Assembly (NCBI GenBank): GCA_003176045.1
Contig: PSRM01000139.1
Span: 1 to 38,356, forward strand
DNA from: Verrucomicrobiota bacterium
GTDB lineage: Bacteria > Verrucomicrobiota > Verrucomicrobiia > Limisphaerales > UBA8199
Direction of reading: 5' to 3'
DNA length: 38,356 bases
A program made the translations under genes and the position numbers. Below are positions 1 to 7,032 of the stretch, one piece after another. The first letter of the stretch is position 1. Each line of letters starts with the position of its first letter. The notes beneath the pieces were generated by a model. The model worked only from the letters and a program-made list of their open reading frames with translations. It was not told the origin of the DNA and did no database searches.

Positions 1-70
1 AAGTCCAAAGTCCAAAGTCCAAAGTCCAAAGTCCAAAGTCCAAAGTCCAAAGTCCAAAGTCCAAAGTCCA
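1..70. repeat. Heptamer tandem repeat, unit AAGTCCA, 10 copies
   Basis: Ten perfect copies of the 7-bp unit AAGTCCA begin the window. They run straight into a GGTCGGGAGAGGGTCGAG stretch. The same unit in reverse orientation (TTGGACT) occurs at 17748-17810 and 20159-20179. Bases 71-432 hold no gene that I can support: the frame is open from 124 but resembles no protein until about 592. Confidence 0.95.
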
Positions 71-432
71 AGGTCGGGAGAGGGTCGAGCGCTGAGCGTT
101 GCGGGGCTCAGAAGTGGGCTTCGGTGCGCGGCAGGAATGGAGCAGACCGGATTGTTAATTTCAATTCTCGGTTTCTTTTTTCGATGACGGTTCGGAGGGG
201 TTTCGAGTTGTCGTCATTTGCAAAGAGAATTAGTGTCGGCAAAACCGTGCAGCGCACGACAACAGGCCGTGGAGCGCTACCTTTAGGTCGCAACGACGAT
301 CGCGGGGAGGGCGCGAGAATTCCGCCAAGCTCAATCTCGTGTCCCCTTCGACAGGTCACCCCTACCGAAGAACAATCCGTGTCTAAGGAGGTTGATAGCG
401 CATCTCACTTTGGAGCTTCAATGGCAGGAAAG

Positions 433-555
433 GTAGCGCAGGTTTCCAACCTGCTGTATCGCCGATTTCCAATCGGCAGATCGTCCGAGCGTCGAAACAC
501 GGCCAGTTCGCAGGCTGGAAGCACTGCGATACAGCAGATTGGAAATCTGCGCTAC
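433..555. repeat. Paired REP-like element (BIME-like) inside an open frame
   Basis: The element starts with GTAG (433-436) followed by the hairpin GCAGGTTTCCAACCTGC, then CTGTATCGC and a second hairpin CCGATTTCCAATCGG (462-476). The right half is the inverse: hairpin GCAGATTGGAAATCTGC (about 534-550) and a terminal CTAC (552-555). Over about 30 nt the halves differ by a G-to-A and a C-to-T change that keep the stem paired. It lies in the frame that continues into the AurF-like gene, so it is either translated as an N-terminal extension or lies just upstream of the start. Confidence 0.85.
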
Positions 556-591
556 GAGCAAGGCCCGGCGATTGATTTCTCGCGGTCATTC

Positions 592-1434
592 ATGCCGGAG
601 GAGTTGACGCCTTTTTATTATGCACCTGCTTACAAAGTGCTAACGGAGGCACAGCACTTGCGCTATAACCAGATCAACGCGCTCTATTTCAATGAGCAAA
701 CCCTTTTTTTTGAAAAGACATTCGCGCGGAATATCCTGGGTTACTTCCTGGGCGCAAGTCCGTCCAAGAAACTCGAAGCGGGGTTGCGGCAATTCATGTT
801 CGAGGAGGAAAAACATTCGGCGATGTTCCGGCGACTGAATCAAATATGTGCTCCGGCGATTTACGAGAAGGGCGATTTTCATTTCATCCAGGTACCGCGC
901 GCAGCCGCGAGAATTCTCGATTTTATTTCGAAACGGCCGGCGCGATTTTGCTTTCTACTTTGGTTAATGCACCTGCAAGAGGAGCGGGCAATCTATTTCG
1001 GACGGACGTTCCTGAAGCACGCCGAGCGGCTGGAACCCCATTTTGTCGAGGCTCAGCGTGCGCATTTGGCGGACGAAATCGGCCATGTCCGGTGGGACGA
1101 ACAACTAGTGGATTGGGTTTGGCCCAACACCGGGCGGTTGCTGCGGCGATTCAACACCTGGATATTTGGATGGATGATCAATGAATACTTCAGCACGCCC
1201 AAACGCTCCGCTGTGCGCGTCATTGCTGCGCTGGTTGCTGAATTTGCGGAATTGCAGCCGAGGCAGGGTGAGTTCTGTTGCCAGCTTCGAGCGCTGGGAA
1301 CTGATCTGGCTTATCGGCGTTCGTTGTATTGTTCCGAAAATGCGGCGAAGACCTTCCGACGGTTTGACCGCTGGCCGGAGTTCCGCGCGTTAAAGCGAGC
1401 CATGCCTGGCTACGTGCCGGGAGCAAATGCATGA
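592..1434 (+). CDS. AurF-like diiron oxygenase (ferritin-like)
   Basis: A 280-residue protein counted from ATG 592. It resembles the AurF p-aminobenzoate N-oxygenase family, non-haem diiron enzymes that oxidise amines or other small substrates with O2. Visible candidate iron ligands are E35/E41 in NEQTLFFEKT, the ExxH in EEEKH (about 72-75), E130/E131 in LQEERAIYF, and the ExxH in DEIGH (162-165) followed by VRWDE. The frame is open upstream to 124, but residues before 592 are mostly translation of a REP-like pair (433-555) and low-complexity sequence, so I place the start at 592. No clear Shine-Dalgarno decides it. It is followed by a fatty acid desaturase, an acyltransferase-like gene and a PAP2 phosphatase on the same strand, suggesting a lipid or natural-product pathway. 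The substrate is unknown. Confidence 0.75.
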   Translation: MPEELTPFYYAPAYKVLTEAQHLRYNQINALYFNEQTLFFEKTFARNILGYFLGASPSKKLEAGLRQFMFEEEKHSAMFRRLNQICAPAIYEKGDFHFIQVPRAAARILDFISKRPARFCFLLWLMHLQEERAIYFGRTFLKHAERLEPHFVEAQRAHLADEIGHVRWDEQLVDWVWPNTGRLLRRFNTWIFGWMINEYFSTPKRSAVRVIAALVAEFAELQPRQGEFCCQLRALGTDLAYRRSLYCSENAAKTFRRFDRWPEFRALKRAMPGYVPGANA

Positions 1435-1454
1435 GCGCGGCGTCGCAGCCAAAA

Positions 1455-1526
<72 letters not shown>

Positions 1527-1554
1527 TAAAAATTGCATGGCTTGAGGATGCTTT

Positions 1555-2481
1555 ATGGATAGCAGGACGAAGGATTACTCCATTCCAGGCGGATTAAATG
1601 TCGCTCTAGCGGCCTTGGTGGTTTTGTGCTGCCTGGCGCTGCTTTGGGCTTCCGGCCAGGCCCAAAGTTGGTGGGCAGTGGCGATCCTGGCGGTGGCTTA
1701 CGGGTTCGTAATGAACACCGGTTATGCCCTCTGCCACGAGGCTGAGCACGACATATTCCATCCGAATAAGACTGTTAATGACACTGCCGGAACGATCGTG
1801 ACGCTCTTTTTCCCGGCGTCTTTTGCGCTCCGCAGGCAAGGACACATCGGCCATCATCTTCGGAACCGCACCGACGATGAAGCGTTCGATTTGTATTTCG
1901 AGGGCGAGAGCCCGGTTTGGAAATGGCTGCAATTTTACGGCATTCTGACCGGGTTTTTCTGGCTCATGATTGTGATCAGCAATTTCATCGCGGTGATTAA
2001 CCCGAAATGGCTGGCGCGGAAAACACCGTTGGACCGGCCCACTGCAGCGCTTCAGGAGACGCTTAACCCGAAATATTTTCGCCGGATCCAGCTTGAATCC
2101 GCCCTTGTCTTTCTGTTGCACGGTTCGATGATTTACTTTTTTAAGATCCCTATTCTCCATTACCTGGCGCTGCTTTGCGGCTTTGGCTTTATATGGTCAA
2201 CGCTGCAATACATCCATCATTATGGCGCGGTGCGCGACGTGCAGAAAGGTGCGTGGAATGTGCGTACGTGGAGGCTTTTCGATTTGATCTGGCTCAATCA
2301 TCACTGGCATCTGAACCATCACTTGAATCCAACGGTCCCTTGGATTTATCTGCCCGGATTGCAACCCGGAGGAATGTCGCAGCCGATTCCGTTTTGGAAG
2401 GCCTACTGGAAACAGTGGCGCGGGCCGCGGTTCACGTATGAACGTGTCGCCAATCGTCATGCTGGCAAACGCATCAAATAG
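1555..2481 (+). CDS. Membrane fatty acid desaturase
   Basis: A 308-residue integral membrane diiron desaturase/hydroxylase. The three histidine boxes are present: HEAEH (61-65), HIGHH (97-101) and HHWHLNHH (249-256), the eight-histidine pattern that binds the iron pair. Hydrophobic segments at about 15-35 and 38-58, around 125-150 and at 180-215 fit the usual four-helix topology. The start is supported by a GAGG about 8 nt upstream of ATG 1555. The family introduces double bonds or hydroxyls into acyl chains, carotenoids or related lipids at the cytoplasmic membrane; the substrate here cannot be read from sequence. It is downstream of the AurF-like oxygenase and overlaps the next ORF. Confidence 0.88.
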   Translation: MDSRTKDYSIPGGLNVALAALVVLCCLALLWASGQAQSWWAVAILAVAYGFVMNTGYALCHEAEHDIFHPNKTVNDTAGTIVTLFFPASFALRRQGHIGHHLRNRTDDEAFDLYFEGESPVWKWLQFYGILTGFFWLMIVISNFIAVINPKWLARKTPLDRPTAALQETLNPKYFRRIQLESALVFLLHGSMIYFFKIPILHYLALLCGFGFIWSTLQYIHHYGAVRDVQKGAWNVRTWRLFDLIWLNHHWHLNHHLNPTVPWIYLPGLQPGGMSQPIPFWKAYWKQWRGPRFTYERVANRHAGKRIK

Positions 2482-3244
2482 CACCGATGTAGGCCGGGTG
2501 CCCTCACCCGGCGCCCCGGGGCCTGGAGAATCAGCCGAGCGCCGCGTGGGGGCACGCGGCCTACAAGTAGCCGGCACTGGCGCGCTCTGGGCCGGGCGGC
2601 TGCTGATGCTGGCGCTCAATTTCATCCCACTGTTGCACGCCGCTTCCACGGTGATAGCGCTGCTGGCGCCTTATGCCACTTCCAGCGTTCGGATTCCGGT
2701 CGCGTTGTTTTGCCTCTACCTTGCGCCGCCGCTTGTGGCCAGGTTGCTTTTGGCGGTTTGGCCGCTTCAGGAATGTCGCATCGCGGTGGGAACGAAGCCT
2801 TTCTTCGTCTGGTGGATGCTCTTTCAACTTCAGGTTATTTTCTGCCGACTTCCTACATTGGAGGAGGTTTTGCGCCTGATCCCTGGCCTGTATTCCCAAT
2901 GGTTGCGGTTGTGGGGCGCGCGGATCGGGCGGCTTACGTATTGGTCCGCAGGCACTTTGATCACGGACCGCTCATTCCTGTGGATCGGGGACGATGTTGT
3001 ATTCGGAGCTGGAGTGCGGTTGAACGCACATGTTATCACGAAAAACAAAAACGGCGCCCTGGAGCTGTTGCTGGCGCCGGTGAAGATTGGCGACCGAGTT
3101 ATGATCGGCGGTTATTCTCTCCTGACCAGCGGCACAGAGGTCCTGTCCGACCAGGCTACACGCGCGTTCCTCATAGCACCTCCTTTCTCCGCGTGGAAAG
3201 AGGGTGAGCGAGTTCGGCGTCAACAATCTCTCGAAATTGAATAG
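2438..3244 (+). CDS. Left-handed beta-helix (hexapeptide) acyltransferase-like membrane protein
   Basis: A 268-residue protein counted from ATG 2438. It overlaps the desaturase end by 44 nt; ATG 2459 is an alternative, and ATG 2606 would start beyond a REP-like pair. Residues about 50-115 are hydrophobic and likely membrane-spanning. Residues about 155-250 contain imperfect hexapeptide coils (GRLTYW, ITDRSFLWIGDDVVFGAGV, KIGDRVMIGGY), the left-handed beta-helix fold of trimeric acyl- and acetyltransferases. Residues about 18-45 are encoded by the inverted palindromes at 2489-2564 and are probably not ancestral. A membrane part joined to a hexapeptide helix is known from proteins near lipid and NRPS pathways. 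Acyl donor and acceptor are unknown. Confidence 0.6.
   Translation: MNVSPIVMLANASNSTDVGRVPSPGAPGPGESAERRVGARGLQVAGTGALWAGRLLMLALNFIPLLHAASTVIALLAPYATSSVRIPVALFCLYLAPPLVARLLLAVWPLQECRIAVGTKPFFVWWMLFQLQVIFCRLPTLEEVLRLIPGLYSQWLRLWGARIGRLTYWSAGTLITDRSFLWIGDDVVFGAGVRLNAHVITKNKNGALELLLAPVKIGDRVMIGGYSLLTSGTEVLSDQATRAFLIAPPFSAWKEGERVRRQQSLEIE
2489..2564. repeat. Paired REP-like element (BIME-like) at the 5' end of the acyltransferase ORF
   Basis: GTAG (2489-2492) precedes the perfect hairpin GCCGGGTG-CCCT-CACCCGGC (2493-2512). About 28 nt later comes GCCGCGTG-GGGG-CACGCGGC (2541-2560) followed by CTAC, the inverse of GTAG. The two hairpins differ by a swapped G/C pair on both arms, so pairing is conserved by compensation. 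Confidence 0.88.
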
Positions 3245-3395
3245 ATCAAATCTCATTTCACGCTCTGCCGTGATTCCTCGGTCGACGCGGGCAGGAGCGC
3301 CGAACTCTGTTTCGGTGCGTCGAGAGCCGATGACAGATTCGCGCCGAAATGGAAGCCCAGTCCGGGCCGGCCATCAGCGCTCCGCAAAGGTGAGG

Positions 3396-4193
3396 ATGTG
3401 GCTCACAAAGATTGTCAGGGGACAGGTATCAGGCTTTCGACAAAGTTCCCGACAAAGTTTTAGGGTGGCCGATCGCTTGCGGTCGGAGTTGAAGCTCAAG
3501 CTGCTTCTCATGGTTTTGTTAAACCTGTGGGTGTACGTGCCGTATTGGTTTTTGCAACGGCATCCGCTGTTCCAGCCCACGCTGATGCCGGCGAGCTTCC
3601 TGGATCGGCTAATCCCGTTTTGGGACAAATCGACGTGGGTTTATCTTTCGATTTATTTCCTGATGCCCATTGGCCCATTCCTGATGAACGATCGGCGAGA
3701 GATTGCGCGTTACAGCCTCGGCGTGGTTTTGATGGGCGCTCTGGCGGACCTGGTGTTTATTTTCTGGCCCACATATTGCGCGCGACCTGATCCGGCTGGA
3801 ACCAATGCACTATATCGCGCCCTTGTTGCATTTGACCATCCGCTCCATGCTTTTCCATCATTGCACGCCGCTTTTGCCGTTTTTTCGGCTCTTTGCGCGT
3901 CCCAGATTTTGCGCGAGATGCGCGTGGGGCGAATCTGGAGGTGCGGCCTGTGGTGTTGGGCGGTGCTCATTCTGTTTGCTACGCTGGCGACAAAGCAACA
4001 CGTGCTGTATGACATTTTGGGAGGAAGCCTGCTTGCGTTTGGGGCTCACTGTCTGGGAATGGGAAGAATGGGACGAATGGGAATGATCGGTCGCTCCGCT
4101 CGGCGCGGAACGACCCCCGGCTACCTTCTGCCAACCCTCCGGGTTGGGCCGACAACGAACGCGTCGTACAAAAAGTATGATGCGCTCATTTGA
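3396..4193 (+). CDS. PAP2-family phosphatase (AUR1-like)
   Basis: A multi-pass membrane protein of the type 2 phosphatidic acid phosphatase superfamily. The catalytic signature appears as HAFPSLHAAF (PSxH motif) and, further on, TKQHVLYDILGG, which matches the final H-x3-D motif. The N-terminal part has several hydrophobic helices (VLLNLWVYVPYWFL, YLSIYFLMP). I prefer ATG 3396 because AAAGGTGAGG lies just before it; the frame is open back to GTG 3204, overlapping the previous gene, and ATG 3330 is also possible. The C-terminal tail after about 4050 is a repetitive GMGRMGRMG stretch and then REP-derived sequence, so the ancestral stop was probably earlier. The family removes phosphate from lipid phosphates or transfers headgroups, which fits the lipid-type genes before it. 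Confidence 0.75.
   Translation: MWLTKIVRGQVSGFRQSSRQSFRVADRLRSELKLKLLLMVLLNLWVYVPYWFLQRHPLFQPTLMPASFLDRLIPFWDKSTWVYLSIYFLMPIGPFLMNDRREIARYSLGVVLMGALADLVFIFWPTYCARPDPAGTNALYRALVAFDHPLHAFPSLHAAFAVFSALCASQILREMRVGRIWRCGLWCWAVLILFATLATKQHVLYDILGGSLLAFGAHCLGMGRMGRMGMIGRSARRGTTPGYLLPTLRVGPTTNASYKKYDALI
3438..3461. repeat. Two 12-bp CGACAAAGTTxx units
   Basis: CGACAAAGTTCC and CGACAAAGTTTT stand in tandem within the 5' part of the PAP2 gene. They belong to the same 12-bp unit family as the hairpin-forming array at 13149-13208. Confidence 0.7.
4089..4147. repeat. REP-like hairpins within the PAP2 3' end
   Basis: The hairpin GGTCGCTCCGC-TCGGC-GCGGAACGACC (4089-4115, one mismatch) is followed by CTAC (GTAG on the other strand, 4121-4124). 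A second hairpin, CCAACCC-TCC-GGGTTGG, is at 4131-4147. Both are translated as the last residues of the PAP2 protein. Confidence 0.75.
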
Positions 4194-4235
4194 AACTGTA
4201 TCTGCAACTGAAACTCAACCAAATCCAACTATCCT

Positions 4236-4838
4236 ATGAGAATACATAATTCGTGTTTGCCGAGGGGCGCGGCTGCTCTGCTGGCTATTTGCGGTTTCCT
4301 TTCGGCTGCGCGAGCCGATGAGGAGGCGGACCGGGCGGCCTTGCGGCTGATCCGAACCAATTACATGGAAGCGGTTAATTCAGGAGATCCATCGAAGATC
4401 GCCCCCTATTTGAGCAAAGAGGTGACGGGTGTGATGGTCACCGGCCAGGAGGTTAAAGGCCTGGATGGGTTAAAAGCCTATTGGCAGAAAATCCAGGACC
4501 TGATTGGTCCGGGCGGCACTTACCACGTCCTGGTGAACGTTGATAAAACAGATCTCTACAATGACATCGCCGTCTCTCGAGGGAACACCGAAGATGTTGT
4601 CCGGCTGGGCAATGGAAAGGAACTTCGCTTCGGTTCATTATGGACGTCCGTATGCCACAAGGAAGACGGTGCGTGGAAGGTCGTGCGTATGGAGGCGTCC
4701 ATGGATCCGGTGGACAATGTGTTCATCTCGCTAAAGGTGCAGCAGGCAAAACTCACGTACGGCCTGGCTGGGGCTGTCATCGGCGCCCTGGTCGTTGTGA
4801 TACTCCAACTTTTACGGCTCCGCAGCCGGAGGGTTTAG
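4236..4838 (+). CDS. SnoaL/NTF2-like protein with signal peptide and C-terminal membrane anchor
   Basis: A 200-residue protein. An N-terminal signal sequence (LLAICGFLSAARA, about 15-27) is followed by an NTF2-like domain (about 30-160), with the pattern seen in DUF4440/SnoaL-like proteins: an early helix LRLIRTNYMEAVNSGDPSKI, then VTGVMVTGQ, GLKAYWQKI and a late WKVVRMEAS. Residues 173-192 form a transmembrane helix ending in RLRSRR, so the domain should be held outside the membrane with a short cytoplasmic tail. The fold serves as enzyme or ligand-binding pocket in many pathways; the ligand is not evident. It may belong to the preceding lipid-type cluster (42-nt gap, same strand), but this is weak. 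Confidence 0.65.
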   Translation: MRIHNSCLPRGAAALLAICGFLSAARADEEADRAALRLIRTNYMEAVNSGDPSKIAPYLSKEVTGVMVTGQEVKGLDGLKAYWQKIQDLIGPGGTYHVLVNVDKTDLYNDIAVSRGNTEDVVRLGNGKELRFGSLWTSVCHKEDGAWKVVRMEASMDPVDNVFISLKVQQAKLTYGLAGAVIGALVVVILQLLRLRSRRV

Positions 4839-4865
4839 GAAGTGAGTGAGAGGCCGCGAACAAGA

Positions 4866-4894
4866 TTAGAGCCTCGCTACCTCGGCTGCTACGA
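4866..4894. repeat. REP-like element, GTAGCAGCCGAGG type, at the end of the debranching gene
   Basis: On the minus strand this reads TCGTAGCAGCCGAGG followed by TAGCGAGGCTCTAA. It is near-identical to the inverted pair at 8116-8143 and 8175-8203. Its TAG is the stop codon of the debranching enzyme gene. Confidence 0.85.
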
Positions 4895-6991
4895 TTCTTT
4901 CACAGCTTCTGAGACTTTCACCCAGGCTCTCAATACCTCCGCCACGCTCCAGGCCTGTGAGATGCAGCCGCGAGGAGTGAAAGGAGGCTCGGCGTCGAAG
5001 ACTTCGCTGATGGACCCGACGCAGGCTTCGTCCACATGAGAAGCGAAGCCGTCGAGGAATTTCCTGGCGCCGGCGTGGTCGTCGGGATGGACGCGAAGCC
5101 AGGCATCAATAAATGGGCCGATCAGCCAGGCCCAGACGGTGCCCTGATGGTAGGCGGCATCGCGGGCGCGGAGGTCGCCGAAGTATTTTGGTTTGTAATC
5201 CGGATGGTCCCGACTGAGCGAGCGGAGGCCGAGAGGTGTGAGAAGGCGCTCGCGAACCGCTTCGAGGACAGGCTGCCAATATTGCTGATCGAGGACTGGG
5301 TGTTTGAGTGATAGAGCCAAGAGTTGGTTTGGACGACAAGCGGCATCGTCTCCTTCTTCGCCATCTACGACGTCGTATAGGTGGCTGCCTTGCGCGTACC
5401 AGAAGCGGCGATTGAACGATTCGCAGGCGCGCTGGGCGTGGGCGGCGATGTCGTCGGGATTGGGCAGCGAGATGGCTCCTTCCGGTTTGCTATTTTCGAG
5501 GTTGCTGCGGCCCGGAGAGCCGCGCTCCTCTCTTAACCAGCCTTCGAATAAGCGCAGGGCGTTATACCACAGGGCGTTGATTTCGACAGGTTTGCCGCGG
5601 CGGGGGGTGACCACCCAATCGCCGACTTTGGCGTCCATCCAGGTCAATTGATAGCCCGGAGCGCCTTCGCGCAGGAGACCGTCGGCGGGGTCAACGCCGA
5701 TACCAAAACGAGTGCCGCGCAGATGATGTGAGATAATGTCGGCGAGCCTGGGCAAAATGAGGCGCAAGGTGGCGCGATCGCCAGTTCGTTCTACGTAACG
5801 GTCCAAAGCGTGGAAGAACCAGAGCGTGGCGTCAGCGGTGTGATAAAGGCCTTCGCTGCGGCCCTCGGGGAACAGATTCGGGATTAGGCCATCGCGAATG
5901 TAATGCGCGAAGGTCCGCAGAATCCAGCCTGCCTCGGTGTGCCGATTCGTGGCCAGCGTGAGCCCTTCGAGACTGATCATCGTGTCGCGCCCCCAATCGG
6001 TGAACCAATGATAACCGGCGATGATCGTTCGGACCTCATCGCCGGCGGCGTGGGCGCGGGCGGCATCCTGCACACGGCCCACCGGATTGATGATGAACTG
6101 ATCGGCCGCCAGGACAAGTTCCGCGGCTGGAGCAGAATGCAGTGCCGGATCAGCGCAGGCGATCAGGCGCCGGTGGCGGTCATGATAAAAACCAAGAGCT
6201 TCCTGGGGTGACAGAGCCAGCATCGTGTGCCACCATTCGGTGGAGGCAATGAGGGTGGCATCCCGGTTGGGCCGCAGGCGAACGCTGAAGTAGCCTGGGC
6301 TCCAGAGCGTTCCGCGGGAGGGATATCCCCTTTCAGCGTCCTTTTGGTAATAGATTTCGCGCTGGGAGGCGCCATCGTAAGTGAAGGCTGGCTCTTGACC
6401 GCGAAGCACCAGGCGCAGATTCGGCAGATCTCCGCCTTGCGTGATTTCGTAGTGCTCTCCGCTGGCGCGAAACTGATAATTATCGAGCGATCCTTCATCC
6501 ACGGGGTGTTCATGCCCACGGAAATGGACCGAAGGCCCCAACTCCAGTCGGACCTCTGCCTGAGAGGAAAGCAGGCGATAGTGAATGTGAACGGTGTTTT
6601 GGCCCTGAAGAAAGAGGACATACTTTTCCAGAATGATCCCGGCAACTTCGTAGCGCCAGATGGGCAGAGCGTTTTCGAGCCGGAATTCGGCAATGGAATG
6701 GCTCAAAGAGCCGGTTTCATCGGGGCGACTGGGCTCTTCGCCCCCGATCTGCAAGCGCCGGCCGTCAGGGAATCGAATGAACTCGCCCAAATGGTTGAGC
6801 ATGACCGTGCGGCCAAACGGGGCCGAGAGGGCGGCAATGAGCAAGCCATGGTAACGCCAGGCCACATTGCCGGAAATCGTGCCGGAGGCGTAGCCGCCGA
6901 GGCCGTTGGTGACGAGCCACTCGCGGCGGAGAAGTTGACGGGCGTCTTCGCCCTTGGCGGCGCGCAAATCGATGCGGCGGGTGAGGGTCAT
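4889..6991 (-). CDS. Glycogen debranching enzyme (amylo-alpha-1,6-glucosidase, GDE type)
   Basis: About 700 residues from ATG 6991. The N-terminal domain has the family hallmark NGLGGYASGTISGNVAWRYH and binds glycogen. The C-terminal (alpha/alpha)6 barrel is typical of GH133-like debranching enzymes, with HWFTDWGRDTMISLEGL, YHTADATLWFFHALDRY, LTWMDAKVGDWVVTPRRGK and NALWYNALR. The enzyme hydrolyses alpha-1,6 branch stubs of glycogen in the cytoplasm. The frame is open upstream to 7162, but that stretch overlaps the trehalohydrolase coding end and looks unrelated, so ATG 6991, 42 nt after the upstream stop, is chosen. It probably forms an operon with the upstream trehalohydrolase, coupling glycogen turnover to trehalose production. 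The stop codon is supplied by a REP-like element. Confidence 0.9.
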   Translation of the reverse strand: MTLTRRIDLRAAKGEDARQLLRREWLVTNGLGGYASGTISGNVAWRYHGLLIAALSAPFGRTVMLNHLGEFIRFPDGRRLQIGGEEPSRPDETGSLSHSIAEFRLENALPIWRYEVAGIILEKYVLFLQGQNTVHIHYRLLSSQAEVRLELGPSVHFRGHEHPVDEGSLDNYQFRASGEHYEITQGGDLPNLRLVLRGQEPAFTYDGASQREIYYQKDAERGYPSRGTLWSPGYFSVRLRPNRDATLIASTEWWHTMLALSPQEALGFYHDRHRRLIACADPALHSAPAAELVLAADQFIINPVGRVQDAARAHAAGDEVRTIIAGYHWFTDWGRDTMISLEGLTLATNRHTEAGWILRTFAHYIRDGLIPNLFPEGRSEGLYHTADATLWFFHALDRYVERTGDRATLRLILPRLADIISHHLRGTRFGIGVDPADGLLREGAPGYQLTWMDAKVGDWVVTPRRGKPVEINALWYNALRLFEGWLREERGSPGRSNLENSKPEGAISLPNPDDIAAHAQRACESFNRRFWYAQGSHLYDVVDGEEGDDAACRPNQLLALSLKHPVLDQQYWQPVLEAVRERLLTPLGLRSLSRDHPDYKPKYFGDLRARDAAYHQGTVWAWLIGPFIDAWLRVHPDDHAGARKFLDGFASHVDEACVGSISEVFDAEPPFTPRGCISQAWSVAEVLRAWVKVSEAVKES

Positions 6992-7032
6992 GGCAGGCGC
7001 GACGGATGAGCCCGGGGAAAAAGTTAAATGAG

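Noticed and set aside
1606-2160. Minus-strand frame of 184 residues opposite the desaturase
   Set aside because: The plus strand carries all three histidine boxes; the antisense product has no features.
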